64,000 bases of DNA from Allacma fusca (GCA_947179485.1 OX359249.1:38674250-38738249); one strand, 5' to 3'. Counted from the stretch's first letter, positions 1-16,300 are shown. Numbers and translations are program-made. Notes: a model not told the origin generated them from the sequence alone.

Positions 1-1223
1 GCGTTCAAGTTCCTCTATTCTCGTCATTCTCAACGGCAGTCGTTAATTCCACAAAAGAAAGTCTCGACCCACCACGTTATCTTATCTATTACGTTAAAGG
101 CTTTTTTATACTCCTTCCTCCTAAAATCCCATGCATCCTATATAGAGTTGTAAAACTGGGACGGGAAAGCTTTTTATGTTGTGTGCGAAAAAAAAAACTA
201 AGGCGCGGGGGGCTCTTATCTTGATGATGATAGGAAAAACTTTCTAGACACATTTCTTCTCCCATATGGCTCAAAATGATGATATAAACAAGCTTGATTT
301 CAACCCGCTACATGTCACGCATACTTTGAACTGTTTGTAAAACCAATGCCCTGGGATGACCAATATGTAAATATGTTTGACATTTAGCACATACACAAAT
401 AAACAGTTACAGAGATAAATGAGCAGCCGGATATTTTAGGAAGAGAAAATTAACTGGATTTTTCTGAAGAAAGTCAACCAACGAGGGTTCCAGATCAGGC
501 TATAAACCTAACTACTTTAAGAGTAACTACTGCCTATAAATTATGAATAGAGAAGTGTCTGTAGGTATTTTTACGTATCTAGATAGATATGCATACATTA
601 ATGGGGATCAGGGCTGGAATGTCCTCCCCTTTACAGTACACTACTATAAGCACACACTCACAAGTTATAATAAAATTACATCTCTGACAAGCGTATTTGT
701 TGATGGTACTCAGCATGCAGGATTCAATCTGAACATTGGCTTCAAGAGCAGCAATAGGTGATTCACATGATCACATATGTCAGACAAACAATAAACAGAA
801 ATAACAATTACGAGCCTGAAATTATACGCTGTAAGTGCTGCTGCCTACACACTCACAACTATTTAAGCGTGTTATTGCATCTATATGTATATATGAGGAG
901 TGTTATTGGGCGGGGAGGGGGGGGAGGAAGTATCTATGCGTGCAGAGACATGAGATTTTTACCAGCGACTCTTGTCCATGATACTTGTACAAGGGAGGAG
1001 GGAAAACATGTGCATTTGAGGAATCCGAAACAGGAAGTCATCAAGTTTACAGCTAGATTGCGTATTATATGTGCAACAGTAGTTGCAGTAGCTAAATTAC
1101 ACAAGCTTGGGAGACAGTAATGTAATGAGATAGTACAATACAGGCAGCACAAGTTGATCACTGGTATATTTACCAATTGGAAATTCGTTATTCATGACAA
1201 GATTGTTTGAAGGGATGACTTAC
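1..1223. other. TMTC1 intron sequence, no exon seen
   Basis: This stretch lies 3' of the last visible TMTC1 exon. Short open frames at 543-761 and 758-1120 show no family motif or splice context. A G-rich run sits at 910-926. I see nothing else. Confidence 0.6.
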
Positions 1224-1367
1224 ATGTAAATGACTCCAAGATTGAAATGAGCTCCATTGTGTTGAGGATTCGCTTGGATGGCCCTCAAAAAGCAATTCTC
1301 CGCAGCAGAGAGATCTTCTGACAATGCACCCAGGTTGTTATGAGCACTTGCATAGTCAGGCCACAAG
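1224..1367 (-). CDS. TMTC1: TMTC1-like exon 11 (second and third TPRs), last in window
   Basis: This 144-nt exon encodes LWPDYASAHNNLGALSEDLS and later NPQHNGAHFNLGVIY, two TPR helix pairs with the usual N.LG pattern. It ends in a good donor (gtaagt) with a split codon, so the gene continues left of the window. I found no further exon in bases 1-1223. Confidence 0.9.
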
Positions 1368-4300
1368 CTGTAACACATCGCATCGCATTCACACATCAAT
1401 AAGGAACAACAAAGAACCCCGACTGATCACCTCCTATAACAAGGTTGTAAATGATCATTTGGGGCGATGACTGTAAGTAATGGCATTACACTATATTACT
1501 CTTATTATCTCCATCTTGTCGTTCGCTCTTGTTACTCCTCTCACGGAAGACTCTCACCTCCTCCTATTCCCTGTTATACCTAATACCGAGGATAACTCCA
1601 GGATTGGTTTCTACGCTATGAAGTGCTGCGTCTCTATGTAGACTACTGTGTATTTAGATGGCAGAACTCATCCCTTCTGCTATCATCTGGGATTTACATT
1701 TGGGATCATATGTCACTCTGTCTATAGGTAATATTATATATACCATGTAATACGTATGTAGATAAGTTCTGCTACCCTATGTACATACAGGGTACAAATA
1801 TCTACGATGAACAGACCGTGGGCTCAGCTTGTGGCACATGGTCCTGGGTATTATCCTCACACAAGGCTACATTGAGGATATTAAATATAGACGTTAGGCT
1901 ACACTTAGGAATTGACACACTATGTTCATATGTGTCTGTGTGAAGGTTTCGGTTGAGCAACGTATGTATTTACATATAAGTACACACACACACGGAAACT
2001 CTCTTGACTTGGGATGGGTGGTGGATATGCATCTTCCAGTTGCTTTCACATCAGGTTCCTCTGTGTACGTATATCTACCACCCAGAGTCTTCTCCCTGCC
2101 GTGTAACTTATGTTGGAGGATGCACTTGTACAACTTACGTAGATTATAGTTCGGAGCAATTCTCTGTCGTCAAGTGCAATAAAATTGAAAAGCCCGACCA
2201 TGGGGGATTTTACTCACGTCTGACTCACCTCACAAAATTGAATTGAGTCTTTATTGAATGCGATCAAAATAACCTACGCACTCTTTAACTTATACGCCCA
2301 ACCATCGATGATGCACTGAATTAAATTTCATTTACTAAATTCCTTTCCCCTTTATTTCCTAGTATAATTCTACTTCTCTTCTCGCATAGGTCGTATAGGA
2401 TTGACCCAAGGAAATGTCGATAGGAAGATCCTTCCTGAATTTTTTTGTATCTTCCCTACTTCATAAATATATAGATAGATAGATACTTCTTCATGTACTT
2501 TATTGCACTTCAGTACTTTGCCCTTCAAAATAGCTAGTGTTCAAATTCAAGCAACAAAATGTGGTCGTTGAAACTCATCCAATTATTATCCTCTGGGGTA
2601 AAGCCTCTTTAGTCTCATATCATTATATTTCCTCGCAACTATCTGATGCTTTCACCAAACTTTATAGCTTTCCTGAGATTTTCAATTTAAACAGAAAAAT
2701 CAAATGTAAATATGTGTTTGAGGTTCTTCTGCTAATAAATTAAAAGAGGATAATTGTGTTATAGTTATAAATACAAATAAAATTCATTGACACGTTGTTT
2801 GATTTTTTGTGTACATTGACTGTGAAGACGAAATACAACCATTGTATACGAAGCCTAAATGTATTTAATTACCTCAATTCCAAAATAACAGTTGGACACG
2901 AGATTTTAGTCCATACCAATTCATAACAATTAGTAACTGTGTAACACACATGCAACGTAGTTGGTCTGGCCGAAGGTTGGAGTTGCAACATGCACTGTGA
3001 TTGAAAACTTTTGACATTTTAATTACTATAGTAGATACAGGTAATTGATATCCGACCCCTATCAAACTGCGATGCTGTCTTGTAAAAATAAAGGAAAATA
3101 AACGATTCTATGAGGGTGCAATTATGCCATTAATTATTGGAGGAATGACTTCCTGTGAGACCCTACTCTGTCCGACGTGAGTATTACTTAAATATAAAAG
3201 TACCAATCGTGCAGAGAGTGTGTAGGGAAAATATTAAGTTGAGTATTTCATATTCAGGTATTGACTCGGCCCGACGGGTTGTGATAAGATAAAAGACAGA
3301 GAGGGAGAAAAACTGATGGATTTTTGAAATAAAAAAAGTGTGAACGCTCTCAAATGTAACCTATAATCTAATTGTAAGTGAGAAAGTAACCCTTTTACAA
3401 GTTTCCGGTAGCTTCCCGCCGAGCTAAAATGATTACAGGAGTTTTCGACTAAAATAGGAATTGTCAATCAGAATGACAGGTCTCATGAGGAAGGAAAGTC
3501 CTAAAAAGGAAAATATGTCATGAAGGTGGGGTAGAAATATGGAGATACGTCGTCATAACAAACCATTTTCAATATTACAAATATCAACATCCCCAATATA
3601 AATCATTCACGGTCGTATGTTTACAAAGAACGACCCGAATGATAACTGTAGGTAGATATATCTACAGCCTGTACAAGAAAACCCAACACCTCTGTAACCA
3701 GTCACGTGGAGGGTACTCATACTGGAATGAAAAACGTGGATAAAAAAACTAGAGAGTTACACAACTGTATTAGGAATCGTGCAACATGAACTAACCTGAT
3801 AGCTATTTTGTAATGTTTCACTGCCATCTCAGCGTTCCCCAAATCCTTTTGAAGATTAGCGTAATTGTAGTGAACTTTGGCATTGCCAGGATTTTCTCGT
3901 AGTCCAGACCTGTGAATGTAATTTACACATAAGCTTATATAAAGACTTAATTGAATGGTGAGTTAAGGAAGTTCTTTCGGTATTGGGCGCAAGTGCGTGC
4001 ATAATACTGTATGCGTGCAAGTGCTCATTGCGACGGTGAGAAGGATATCACTCCCCGGAATTAATTATTCACATGTGCTTGACCGAAATTCACCAAGAGT
4101 GTCATCAATTTTCTTATGTAGATATTCCCTGTACACTAAGTATGTATGTATGTATGTATATATCATGCTAAAATTTGGTTCACTCATAATGCTTGAATAC
4201 ACTGTTGTGTAGTAACTTTGTCACACTTGGCAAAGCAAAGCACGTCTTCGGTGTGATACTGTTGCTGCGGAAATAAGCACCATACTTATTAGCACGGGAC

Positions 4301-7300
4301 AAGAACCAGGGGAAAAACAGGCTCTCTCTCTCTCTCTCTCTCTCTGTCACATGGAAGCCTGGAACCTCTTTAGATTTAGCCACTACCCCCATTAAATTTA
4401 ATGAGTTTTCTCGCGCAATCAAATCTTATGTATTTAGTCCTGTCCCTTCATAAAATTATACTTGTGACCGTAAACTCAAAGATGGGAGAGCACTTCCAAC
4501 GTGTACACTGTAATTATTGACATACTTATATCTGTATGAGTCCGCCCTCCCGTGATTATGACAACTTTCCTTAGAACACTATGGTAAACTGTGTACATCA
4601 CGCTATTTAATTTAAGTGCAATATGAAGTGCACACTCAATAAACTCACAATTAGAGTCAGAATTTACGTCAGTTTCATAAACTTCATAACTGTATTATTG
4701 TGAGCTCAATGCTCAACAGAGAGAGAGAGATTTCAAAAGAAAAGCCACTGGGGAAGGAAACTGTTCAGCGGACCGTCAGGGGTTCCTCACAGATGTGTCC
4801 GAACTTGTAGGAACATGAGGACTAGCATTAAAGCAAAGCTGAGATGTAAAGCTGTTCTGCTACTGAACTTGTGCTTAATGTGATAAACAAACGACACGCC
4901 CTTTGTTTACAGACGGTGAAAGAAGCCGTGGCTATTGATCTCCCGTGCCTCTTTCCTTTTCCTGTTGATGTACATAAAATAATTTATACTTCTCCTATCC
5001 TTAAGTCCTAAAAAATATAGTAATTTATTTAATGAGCTCAACGTCACTTGTATTAGGATGAGGTTTGTTATAATGAAAGCAATTTCAAAAATTTTTAAAT
5101 AATTACTCATGATCGTTACTGAATTAATTTTTTCAAATTTAAAAAATGTCCACAGAATGAATTTACAATCTAAACTAATAAATGTAAGTAATACGACGGC
5201 AGTTACTATTCTACCTTAAAATATTTTCTGTGACTGAGGTGCGACACATTTAATTGTATGTCATCCTTTACCCGTACATAGTAGTATCATATCTTTCTCG
5301 GTACCTCTAACAAAGTTTGTTTTAATCGGAAAGGAAACAAAATATTTGTACTAACCATCCAAACGAAGTTGACTTTGACAACTAAAAGTTGAGCACAAAA
5401 GTTGGAGGAGAAAAAAACCATCCTTACAATTTTCAGGTAGCATATGCTGGAAAATACATGGAGAATTTCTAAAGGGATGTGGTAAGGAGTTTTTGTTGGG
5501 TAAATTTTTCCAAGGCATAGCTTAAAAGGAACACATGCAATCAAAATCAAATGTTGAAATTGACAGAAGTGTAAGCAGCGCTGTAGCCAGAAGGAGTAAC
5601 GTCCAATATTTTGAAATGATTTCAATGATGATGTCAAAGCCAACTACTTTGTAGCTGGATAAATAATGCTTGGGGTGTTCTCCTGTCATGTATTGAAAAC
5701 ATTTTAAAAGATAACATGCTGGAGACGAGGATCAATGCTTCTACCTACAATAGTAGATACTTGCTATGACATAAGGATTCATGAGTTATGCCCTTACAAA
5801 CGGTAAAAAATACTTGCTGTCGAAGTAAGCCCAAAAGAACACTAATAATGTCTCCTTATTTCATCAGTATGATTACCCCTACCACTTGATTTTTTTTCTA
5901 TTGAAATTCAGAATATCTCTTACGATTTTGGATTCAAATGTGACACTCACATGTAAACGACTACCGACATACATATCTATACATACTAGCACTTCTAGGG
6001 ATTGTAAAAGTAGGAAAAGTCAGAGTATGAATAAATAACCCTGGAAACTTACTCGAAGAGACTCGACCGAGATTTCCAAACCATATTCCGATTCCATGTT
6101 TTCACACTGAAGCTCATTAGCATAAGGCATAGGAGAGTGAGAAGAAACTTTCGACATCTTGGGAACCGCTTCTTCATCAATTCAAGTCCATGTGCAGTCA
6201 GAATACACACGCCGATGCTACAAACATTGGAAGATTTTTCCCTGCATGTTATTAAGCTCAAAATCTCATGTACAATTCCTTACGATAGGGGAACAATGCG
6301 TGTGGAAATACTTACATAATTTTAATTCAAAATACAGAAGTACTATTTAATTATTTGAAATCATTCCTTCTGTTGGGAATTAGCTAGGAGAACATCTAGT
6401 CTACAATAAGTTCTAATACCACCATTGAGTAGCAAAGGGAGGAGAACAAGTTGCACGGGGAGTAGACGCAGGGTTGAAGTATTAAATGGAACCATGGCAT
6501 TCACTGGGAATGATTATCTTTGAGAGCTTCACTTTATTAATAAAGTTGCTTTGAATAATTATGAAGATAAAGGAGATTAGTGTGGAATCACAATGAAGAC
6601 TTGCATTGACTCGAAGGAAAGGAACCAAAAGGGATTTTGTCATTCAGTGCAGACTTACTTTTTATCACTTTTCCCCTACAAGTCTTATCTTCCGTAGGGA
6701 GAAAAGACTGGATGAGTTTGACTACGTTGGCAGTTTTGTAAGACTCATTTAATACTACTGTGAATTGGAAGCTACCAGCAGCTTCAAGGTTGACAGGGAT
6801 GAGCAACGAGGAAGACAAAACTATTGCGGATGAAAGGGAGAAAAAGGGGTTCTTACGTATAAGTATAGATATACTGGCATGAGAAACAACAACCAGTGGA
6901 CCAAACAAGTTTCCATTCTGGCGGTTTTCATGATTTAAGAATTTTGGGGAAGGCACGGAGCTATAGGGAACTTATTTATATAGGGTTAAATACAAGTACG
7001 GTACCTGGGAGTGTATAGTATTCGCTCAGCTGCTACGAATCCGACGGGAAAAAATAAATTAGATGCCGGAAGAAATGGAAGGGAGATGAAAAGCATGGCA
7101 ACAACGACGGTAGGTCCCACATTTTTCCTCTGCAAGAAAGAGAAAACATTTTCCAAGATTATTTTCAAACCGTTTTTATGGTATTCGTCTTCGTTTGAGA
7201 GCCTCCAGCAGTCATCTTAACCCCATTCAAAGTTTCATTTTTTTTGTCAACGAAACGTCAATGTGATCCTAACAACTGAATAGTACTCTTTTGTCAGTGT

Positions 7301-10300
7301 GTTGTTTTCCACTACATTCATACTTATCTTTGACTGTACTAATAGTACAGAGTTTTTTTTTTTTTTTTTTTTTGAAAAGAAAAGCAAGTCCAGAGTTACC
7401 ATTTTTATTGTTTAGAGGAAGTTAATATTGATGGTATTTGTTTAAACATATTGTTTCTTTTGTAGTAAATGAGGTGGTTCGGAAGGACAATATGAACATA
7501 CAATGGAGGCAAATGAGAATGGACAGAGGAGGGACAAAGTAAATAAAAGACTAAAGAGAAATGAAAAACTGGCAATCACACACGTACACTACAGGTGACT
7601 GACTCCGGAGCTCTTGACTTACTCAAATCTTTTAGATAATACCTTTGTCATGGTACGATGGAAGAGAAGCGAAAAGAAAGTGTAAAAAATCCCAGATGAA
7701 AGATTTCGAATGTCCCACAGGGACTCCACCAATGGAATAGATCCCATTTGCCAGTCGTAACTGAGACGATATGGGCATACTATGAGCCAGAAGTGGAAAA
7801 CTGGTAAGAATGCATACGTGAGGAACCTGTGCAACAAGATATGTAAAATTCAATGTATTATTCATCATAAGTCTCACACACACAGAGTCTCTTGCCCAAG
7901 TTGCTATGGTTTTCAATGGATTTTCCCTCCGATCTAACAAACTCACATTATGGGAGTATAGTATAAGGAACAGGATGCTAGGGTGTAAGGCTGTGGAAGG
8001 ATATGTCAGGTTAGGAGAAGATTTTTTTTTTTTTTTTTTTGGAAGAATGCAAAAGGAAAGTGCGTAGGAGAAGAAAGTAAAATGCTTTCAGATTCTTTCT
8101 CATAAACATTCTACATAATATTTACGCATTTTGAGGTTCATCGCTTCCGGTGACATTTATGGAGTATATATATCTACTGGAGGTGCAAGTAAGGGAAGAG
8201 GTTAAAATGTCCTTGAGTTTAAATACTCGGGCAATATGTAGGGATTGTGGGGGCCAAGTATAGGAGAAAGCTAAGGAGGTGTAGTCGCCTCCGTCTAATC
8301 GAGACAGCCAACTGCCAAAGCATATTCCAATTTTCACGCGGCATATAAAATTCAATTGTTTGCTCCCTATGATAAGACCATGGGGAGGGGTGTAGCGATA
8401 TAAACAAGAAATGTGAATATGAAAATAGCCGTTTTAACGGGCTCTACTAGTCATAACTACATACACAAAACTTACCGAGTTGTATCGGATTTTGAGTACG
8501 CGGCTGGATTGTCTTGTCGACTGAACCGTGGAAACGTTCCATTCATGAGAGCCAGTCTCAGGCCCAGACTCACAGATATCTATTATTCAAACATATTCAA
8601 GGTTTATTACACGACAACCTTGCATTACCTTCCATGAAGAACATACATATACACACATTCAACACCCATTCCCAACAACAACACACGTCTCTAACCGTAT
8701 ACTTTTCTACACTTATCTTCCATAATACTTCCTCACACCTTTTCCTTTCCCATTTACTACAACTCAAGTATTTCCACACCCGGGTTAGTACACCGCTTTT
8801 ATAGACTTGCCTTTGTTTACAGGCTCAGTACACTTCTCTTTTAGTGTTCATTAGTATTGATTGTCATTTCTCGCATTTCTATTATTTTTCGATCAATACA
8901 GTACTCTAGGTATACGACTTCATGTTTATTTTCCTTTCATCATTACTACATCTCCTTCCTGTCAACTTCAGGGGACTTCAATCAGTATAGCGTTTACAGC
9001 TTGTTTTTCAAAAGTCAAAAAGTCCTACTCTAGATATGCTTCCTGCACAATTTAAAGAATTAACCTTTAAGCTTCAGATTTCACTCAAGCTTGACCACAA
9101 GGAAAAACTCATGTGTTCCTACGTTTCACTTACCAAAGTTACATTGAAAGCAAGTCGTCGACGAAGCTGCGTCGGAAACTGGTCTTCTCCCTTTGCTCCT
9201 AAATTAATCAGCCACCTAGAAATCACATGAGTACAAAGAAGCAGTGAGGAGTATGTTCACTTACACCGGAAGTAAATGGCAGGGGAAAACACCACATATA
9301 AAATTAACAACGTATGCGTAATTATGTATATATATATATATTTATACCTACATACTACTTCCATACATAATTTATTTATCCCAGGGTATGTATTATGTAT
9401 TATATAGGTTCATAAATACTCGACCGGAATTTTGGGTTCTTTTCCCTTAAGGCTCCTGTATACCTATACGTAAGCTTATCTATTTATAATTACCTATAGT
9501 GGACTGAAAGAGAATTACCTTTTAACTAGATCTAGGTGGAGATAAAGATCAAAGAGTGTGTTGATACCAAGAACCGTTATCCCTGTTTCTTTGGTCAGCA
9601 TGGCAGCACATCCAATGACACCGGAAGCAACTATGTTCCATCCGATCCCTCCTTTTTGGGAACTCCTCACCACGGATCTACATTAGTAGTGTCACATTAT
9701 TTACTATCAATGAGAGTGTAAAGCAATCGTTGTTATTTCAAGGCACGTATAACCTTTTAAACATGAACAAAAGGCTAATCTGTCGTATGAGATCGGTGAC
9801 TCGTCGCATTAGATCGGTGTATAATTCACAAGGGGCTGGGAATAAATAATGTTTATGCAACACTAAGTATGTAACTAAAACCACATGTCTTAACAGGACG
9901 AAGCTTGGAGCTGAATTAAATCCTCTCCTCTGTCTCCTAATCATTTATTCATCAAGACTTGAGGCTGTATACTTTGTATTTAATAATTTAATTCACAGGT
10001 TGAATACACAATTCCATGGATCTGATAAACAGTAATCCTAGTTTGAAGAGCTGGAGCCAGCCAATTTGAGGCCTTTGCAGGGCTTTGTACATGGATGTCT
10101 AGTACACCCGTTGGGATGGCATGGGGTGTTGTGGTTTTGCTACCAATAGTGATCACCACAAAACAATTAGCTCTCCAGGCGGATACTAAAATTTGTATTT
10201 GAAGCTCTTGCAAAGCATTTGAGAGTTAAAGTTGCTACTTAGGTTGTTTGATTGGAGTTCCTATTGCATTACTTGCAATAGCCATCTGCAGTACAGATAC

Positions 10301-13300
10301 ACAATGTGGTAAATGAATGATTAAAGACTCACTTCGCATACAAATGGAATGAGCTGAGCATGAGGAGGCAGGCGAGTGCATCTGCTCTTCCGGTGATTCC
10401 AGCAACCTGAATTATTCAAAAGTTCATGACCATTTTTATACAATTAGCTCCAAAAGTCACTTAGTCTAAACCTCGGAGTAAGTTTCCAGGAATAATTAGT
10501 ATCTCTTTTGATTACTTTCATTGTTACTATTTCGCACTGGTAAACCTTGATTTATTCTGTCCTCAGGAGGTAGGGAAAATAATAACAAAAATCCATCTGG
10601 GAACCCAAATAGTACTTACAATTAGTTCCATTTATTTGTGAGAAAAAAAAAGTCAAGTCGTCAGGTTAGTCTGAAACTACCATTTATGTGAAAATTAAAT
10701 GTTACGTTAATATTAAAACTAATATGGCCAGTATGAAGGTATCATTGCAAATAGTATCTACCAATTTCGCAAATGGTTTCTAAACGCAAACTTTTCCCTC
10801 GTAATCGTCGAGAAGGTAAAAACTTTTACGTTGATAAAAAGGGCAAAATCATAAAAAGGAAAAGTTTTGAATGCTCAAGGAATAATTTTAGCCGAGAAGA
10901 AGGCCAAACCTTAGTTTGAATTACTCGACGGTTTATAAATATAAGCCTGTGCATATGACATTCTATGTATGTAATACAATCCTTGTATCATGTACATAAC
11001 TCTAGACAAGTTTTGTGAAAACTGTTTTTATGCTCATAAAATAGTATACCTATGCTGAATATTATAAATTATAGATAACTACAAGTAAGTTACATATAGT
11101 TACACTTACCGCTTCTGTGTGCACAGTATTTAAAGCGAATATGGCACTTGTGGTAAAGCAGCCCGCAAGACTCATTCGAAGACTTCGGAGGCAAACGAAG
11201 AATAACAGCACGGTCACTGATGCATGGATGAGGATGTTTGTTGCATGAAACCAAACGGCGGAAGCTCCATTGCTTAAAGCAAAATTAATCCTGGGAAAAG
11301 AACGGGAAAGAAAGTTAAATAAAAATCTTTTGCTCTGCATGAATGGATAATATAAGTATGCGAAAGCTGCACTTGTAAAACTAGCAATTCAAAAAAAATT
11401 AAAAAAGTCAAAGACCAGAAATTCCAGGAGGGCAACTAAAATTTCTGGAGTTGCTCCGGAAGGAGTAGCCTTTTGTGGGAATAAAAGGTCAAAGACTTAC
11501 GTATAAGCAATTCAAATTTAAGCAGTGAGGTATATGTGTATAAAATAACTTGTGCGGTTAGTTAGGGAAAGGAAGGAAAATGCATGGAGTTCAGTATGAG
11601 TCAATCCTGTTTCTCAGTTTATTTTGGAAGCACTACTGCATTGCTGATACTTCGGAAAACTCGCAATTGGTTTTGATACTTAAATATCACTTATATTGTC
11701 AGAGCCTTACATGGTTACTTACATCCTTTTAAATTCAAGGAGAAGAGAGGGACGAGCGTATCAAGAGTTTCAATAGCACTTAAATACCTTTCATAAAATG
11801 CACTGTGGTTTAATTTGATGAAAGGAAGGGATGAAATGAAAGCCTTTCTCTAGCACCTTCAACCTTTTTAAATAGGGTTGTATTTTTTAGGAGCAGGAGA
11901 GGAGACTCCGCTAGAGGATCCGAGAAAGAAGCTCAACTTCCGACCATGAACTATTATTATGACTGTTGCCTCCGCTTCATTCCTCTATGCGTATCGGATT
12001 CAACAGAACCACCCATCAATATTAGTTCCCTTCATTTTTCCAAATAAGTTAGCAAAAGATACTACGGTCATCTTGTAGTACAAGACTAGACTCGGGTTTG
12101 GGTTGATTGGAACTCTACTTTTAACCAGACGCACTTTCATTTCTTACGACTTTGCAAGCAAAGAACTTGTAATACCGTGGGTTGGAGCGATAGGAACATT
12201 CCATTTTGGTTCTGGCTATCCTCAATGGTTAACCACTCGCGAGCCTTGAGTGTCCTCATTCTCCCTACACATATAGCATTTGTAATACGGACATATCCTT
12301 ACGCATGAAATGGCATCCTCCAACTATAACGCTCCCAACTTTTTTTTTTCTCCAGCTCTCTTTCACTTTACCGGACCGCAAATTCTCACAAAATCAATGA
12401 TGCTACTTCACCTAACTTATGACAGTAGTTTACAACTACTCAGTCACTTCTCCCTCGCATGTTTCCCATGAATGCTGGACATCCTCGTGCGCCTGCTGCT
12501 GGAATGTGATAAGAGAATAGCCATCACATTTCATCCCTATTGGCATCACAAGCACAAATCTATCCATTGTTTTTACTGTGTCTCGCCCAACTTCTACTAC
12601 TTGGACACATTCATGACTATTTATTGAGCAAACTTTATTTCTGCCAACTTTTTGCATCAGTTTACCCTTCGATTCTCTACTGATAATTTACTACATCACA
12701 TATGCTTTATTTTTCCTTTATGTACAGACTCTTCTTGAAGCTCATGTATTTGTGTAAGTATAGGGCACGGGAAATTTTCCTCCCAGACTTTTAAGAATTA
12801 CGAGTACTTTCAGCTCTTGACGGTCATAAATACACAGAGAGACTAAAACTACACAATATTTTAAGCTTCCCTTTTATGCCACTGAATAAAGCAAGACGTT
12901 TTGAAGCTTAAATGACACAATGGTAGGGAGAAAGCACGCATGACGTGTTTCAACGCTCTTTCGAGGAAATCGGGATGAACGGAGGTACTCCAATAAATCT
13001 ATTAGCTCAAGAAATGATAGAAGGTTGTAACATATTGGGATAGGAAAGACTGATAAATCTCATTTCAAATCCCCCCTGACCTTGGGATATTCTTAGGCAG
13101 TATCAGTATCACAGTGTATGTATTCGTAGGCCTTTATAGAGAAGATACTAAGCTTGCTTTTAAGCTTGAACTTGCAATTATGCACAGTCATGCCAGGGAA
13201 ATGTGAATGGAACTCAAGTGTGATGGTTTTAGATAGACCTCACTGCACGGGAATCCTTCATCGAGCTATTGGTTCCTACACCAAGTGGGAATGATTCCAA

Positions 13301-16300
13301 AGAGTTACACACATCCAGATTTCATGGAGAAGATCCGTAAATGCAGGAGAGAGAGTTAGATCCTCGCCGTCCAGAATTTACTGTAAACTGCTCCAAGCCA
13401 TTAAACTACTTAATTCTGTCGTATTAATTCAGCTGATGGGTTCTTCCGACGTGCATGCATTTGTGCACACGGCGACAATATTTCACGATTGTGCACATGC
13501 TGTTGGCCTTAACAACAAAATGTTGCAATCACCGAATGTGAGTGAATGCATTAGGCAACTGCATCATGGGGAATGAAATTCTCAACACTTATGCACCCTC
13601 TTGGGTCTGTACATTTTCCCAAACAAAATGTGGAAGTGTAACCTTTCCCTCCGCTGATTTATGGTATGGGGTGCTAATTTCTCTATTTTGCGATGAAATA
13701 CAATGAATTTTCTTCCTTTTCGGTCCGTTGGTTTGCTCTCTCTCTCTCTCTCTGTCTGTCTGTCTCTCTCCCTCACTCGTCCGTCTCGTTTTATACTACA
13801 TAGCCAAAACTTGGGATTGGGAAGAAGGATGGTTCAACTCTTTGGAATAAACTTGGGGTCATTCCGACTAACAAGCTGAACTTCTCTGGACATGGTAGTA
13901 GATACATATGTTCACAAGTGAATGGGAATCAGACAATATTGTGGGGTCATAACTAGGTATTCCAATTATGTACACTCATGGTATGATAATACGCTCACTA
14001 GCTCATGCTAATCAGTATCTACCGCTCCAGCGAGCAGTTACATTTATACTGAATTTATTTCCAGGAAATAATTATTATTACGGGGAAATATTACAAAATG
14101 CCAATTTTAACGATTATTTGCCTAACTACCTTAACCTCATCAATCTACAGGGAATACGAAATAAATAAGATGCTTTGTTTTTCAAATCAAACAACTGTCG
14201 AGATTTCAATTTTAAAGGAGGGTGTGACTACTTAAATTAAAATTGGATTAAATACTGTTGGAAGTGTAAATACAAATTATAAAACTAGGCATGTAATAAG
14301 TGTTGGTTAACGAGTTAATATTTGAGGGAGCGATATGTATAATTTTTTGACAATAAAATATTTTATAATTAGTCATGCTCATGTGACGCTTTGCATGTTA
14401 AAAGTCTATTATTTGTTTTCTTTTGAAGCGAGTCTCAAATGGGTAAAATTGTGCTATCATATGAATGCTGCAATGAGTTCCGGGTAGGTTGTAATTTCAG
14501 ATAAACCTATTAAAGGTAGGGATTGATAATGGGACAGTATTTTCTCATCTTTTTATGGGTAGCTCTCCTTGCCAAAATAAATGGAACGAATGAAAAAACT
14601 GATATCAGCATTTTCTGGGCTGGAAATAATAATAGAAAATGTCAGGACCAGTGGTTTGAGTTTTCAGGAAGTGCCTTAGCCCGTGCCAGTCGTGCAGAAA
14701 TGTACAGTGAAAGTTGAGGTAGAGTGAATCTTTTGTTTTGTTCAGCATGATAAGATACTAAATTGATATCATGTGATCTCACATGTTCTTTTCGACTCAA
14801 ACAATGGGCATACGTGGGTATTTATTTGTACGTAGATAGGTATATGAAGAGGAGCTCATGGAGAGGAAATAAAGTATCAGACAGCAGTGTTGATGCCAGA
14901 GTCATAATTTCCGTGCAAACCGACAGGCCGTCTAGGATAAAATGTGTAATGAGTTTGTTTGCTGAAAAGATTAGTGTTCGGAGAAATCGGAGTTCATCTG
15001 CTGGATTTCACTTGTTCTGGATTAAAAATAAAACCCTTGGTATACTCTACATCATTGAGTACAATGGTTTCTGAAACGCTGGGCACTATCCAATACATAG
15101 ACAGAGCCTGGGAGTCCATGATGTGCGTCTGTGTGTTTATTTGGGTATTTTCTATTTCCCCTGTCTACACAGTTTTTCCTTTTCCATTCTGGGAAAGAGG
15201 AAAGTGGTCCTTGAGTATCATCGAGAGGCTCACATTGAGAGCAATGAGAAGAGACGGAAATGCATTCCCATGTAACATCCGTAGCTGATTTAGTCCCTGC
15301 ATACTCATTCAGTATACTCATGGCTTAAATCTACTCATTGTAATAGCTGTTAGGATGGAAGCAGCTATTATGGTGGAATGATGTTGATGCTGACAAATCC
15401 ATTCAAAATTGGACAATGCCGCTGATGGAAAGACGGAAACCCTTGCGGCGATGCAAAATTACAGATTTACTTTTCCTTGTCGTTCTTTTCTTTCCTCCCT
15501 AACTCTATCCTACCTCTCACTCTGGCTCTCTCTTTCTCCGGCAACTCTGACTTGCTCTCAGGATAGAGTAATACAATTTTTACATTGATCCGAATCCAAC
15601 CACAAAATCCTCATGTTCCAGTTATATCTACCTTGAAGTTTTTATATTTTCACAAGAAACATCATAATATTTGGATTTAAACTTTTGACATCCTGCCTGA
15701 CAAATTGCGTTTGCAAGTTGGTTCAAAACCTTGACTATGAGTAAATCCCTGTTTGAATATTTTACCACTTCCAGTATCAAAGTTATTAGCAAAAAACAAA
15801 ATCTCGCTTACATTCTTCCAGGGGTGGTACGCTTATAAGAAAAAATAGTACTGGTGAATTTAGCAACTTCAATTGTTTTTAATATCTGTTTGAGGCGGTT
15901 TCTGGAATAAATACGGTTATTTAGCCCAGTTTTCTTGAGGACGTTTTCCTTTCTCAATTTTCCTTCTAACTGGTTTGAACTGTACGAACCACTGAGCAGA
16001 AATAAGGAACATCGTTGGGTTTAAATTTTCATGTTAGTTAAACGGTGCAGCAGAAGTAATTGGTAGACTTCTCTGTTTTTTAACTTGCTGGGCGCAGACC
16101 ACGGGGGGTTTTATACCTGATCTCTGGGAACTTCCATAAAGTTACAATTAGATAAAGAAGAATTATTTTCCTTGTAGTTTGATATTATAATCTTGGTTTC
16201 ATTTGAAACTATGGACATTTTTTGGGGAAAGTAACGAGTTTCAAGATCCGTACCAGGAACACCAGTAGATACCTTCAGACATGTTTTCTCATTCTTCCTC

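Noticed and set aside
9325..9340. TA repeat as a promoter TATA element
   Set aside because: It lies in a TMTC1 intron and is a simple AT microsatellite.
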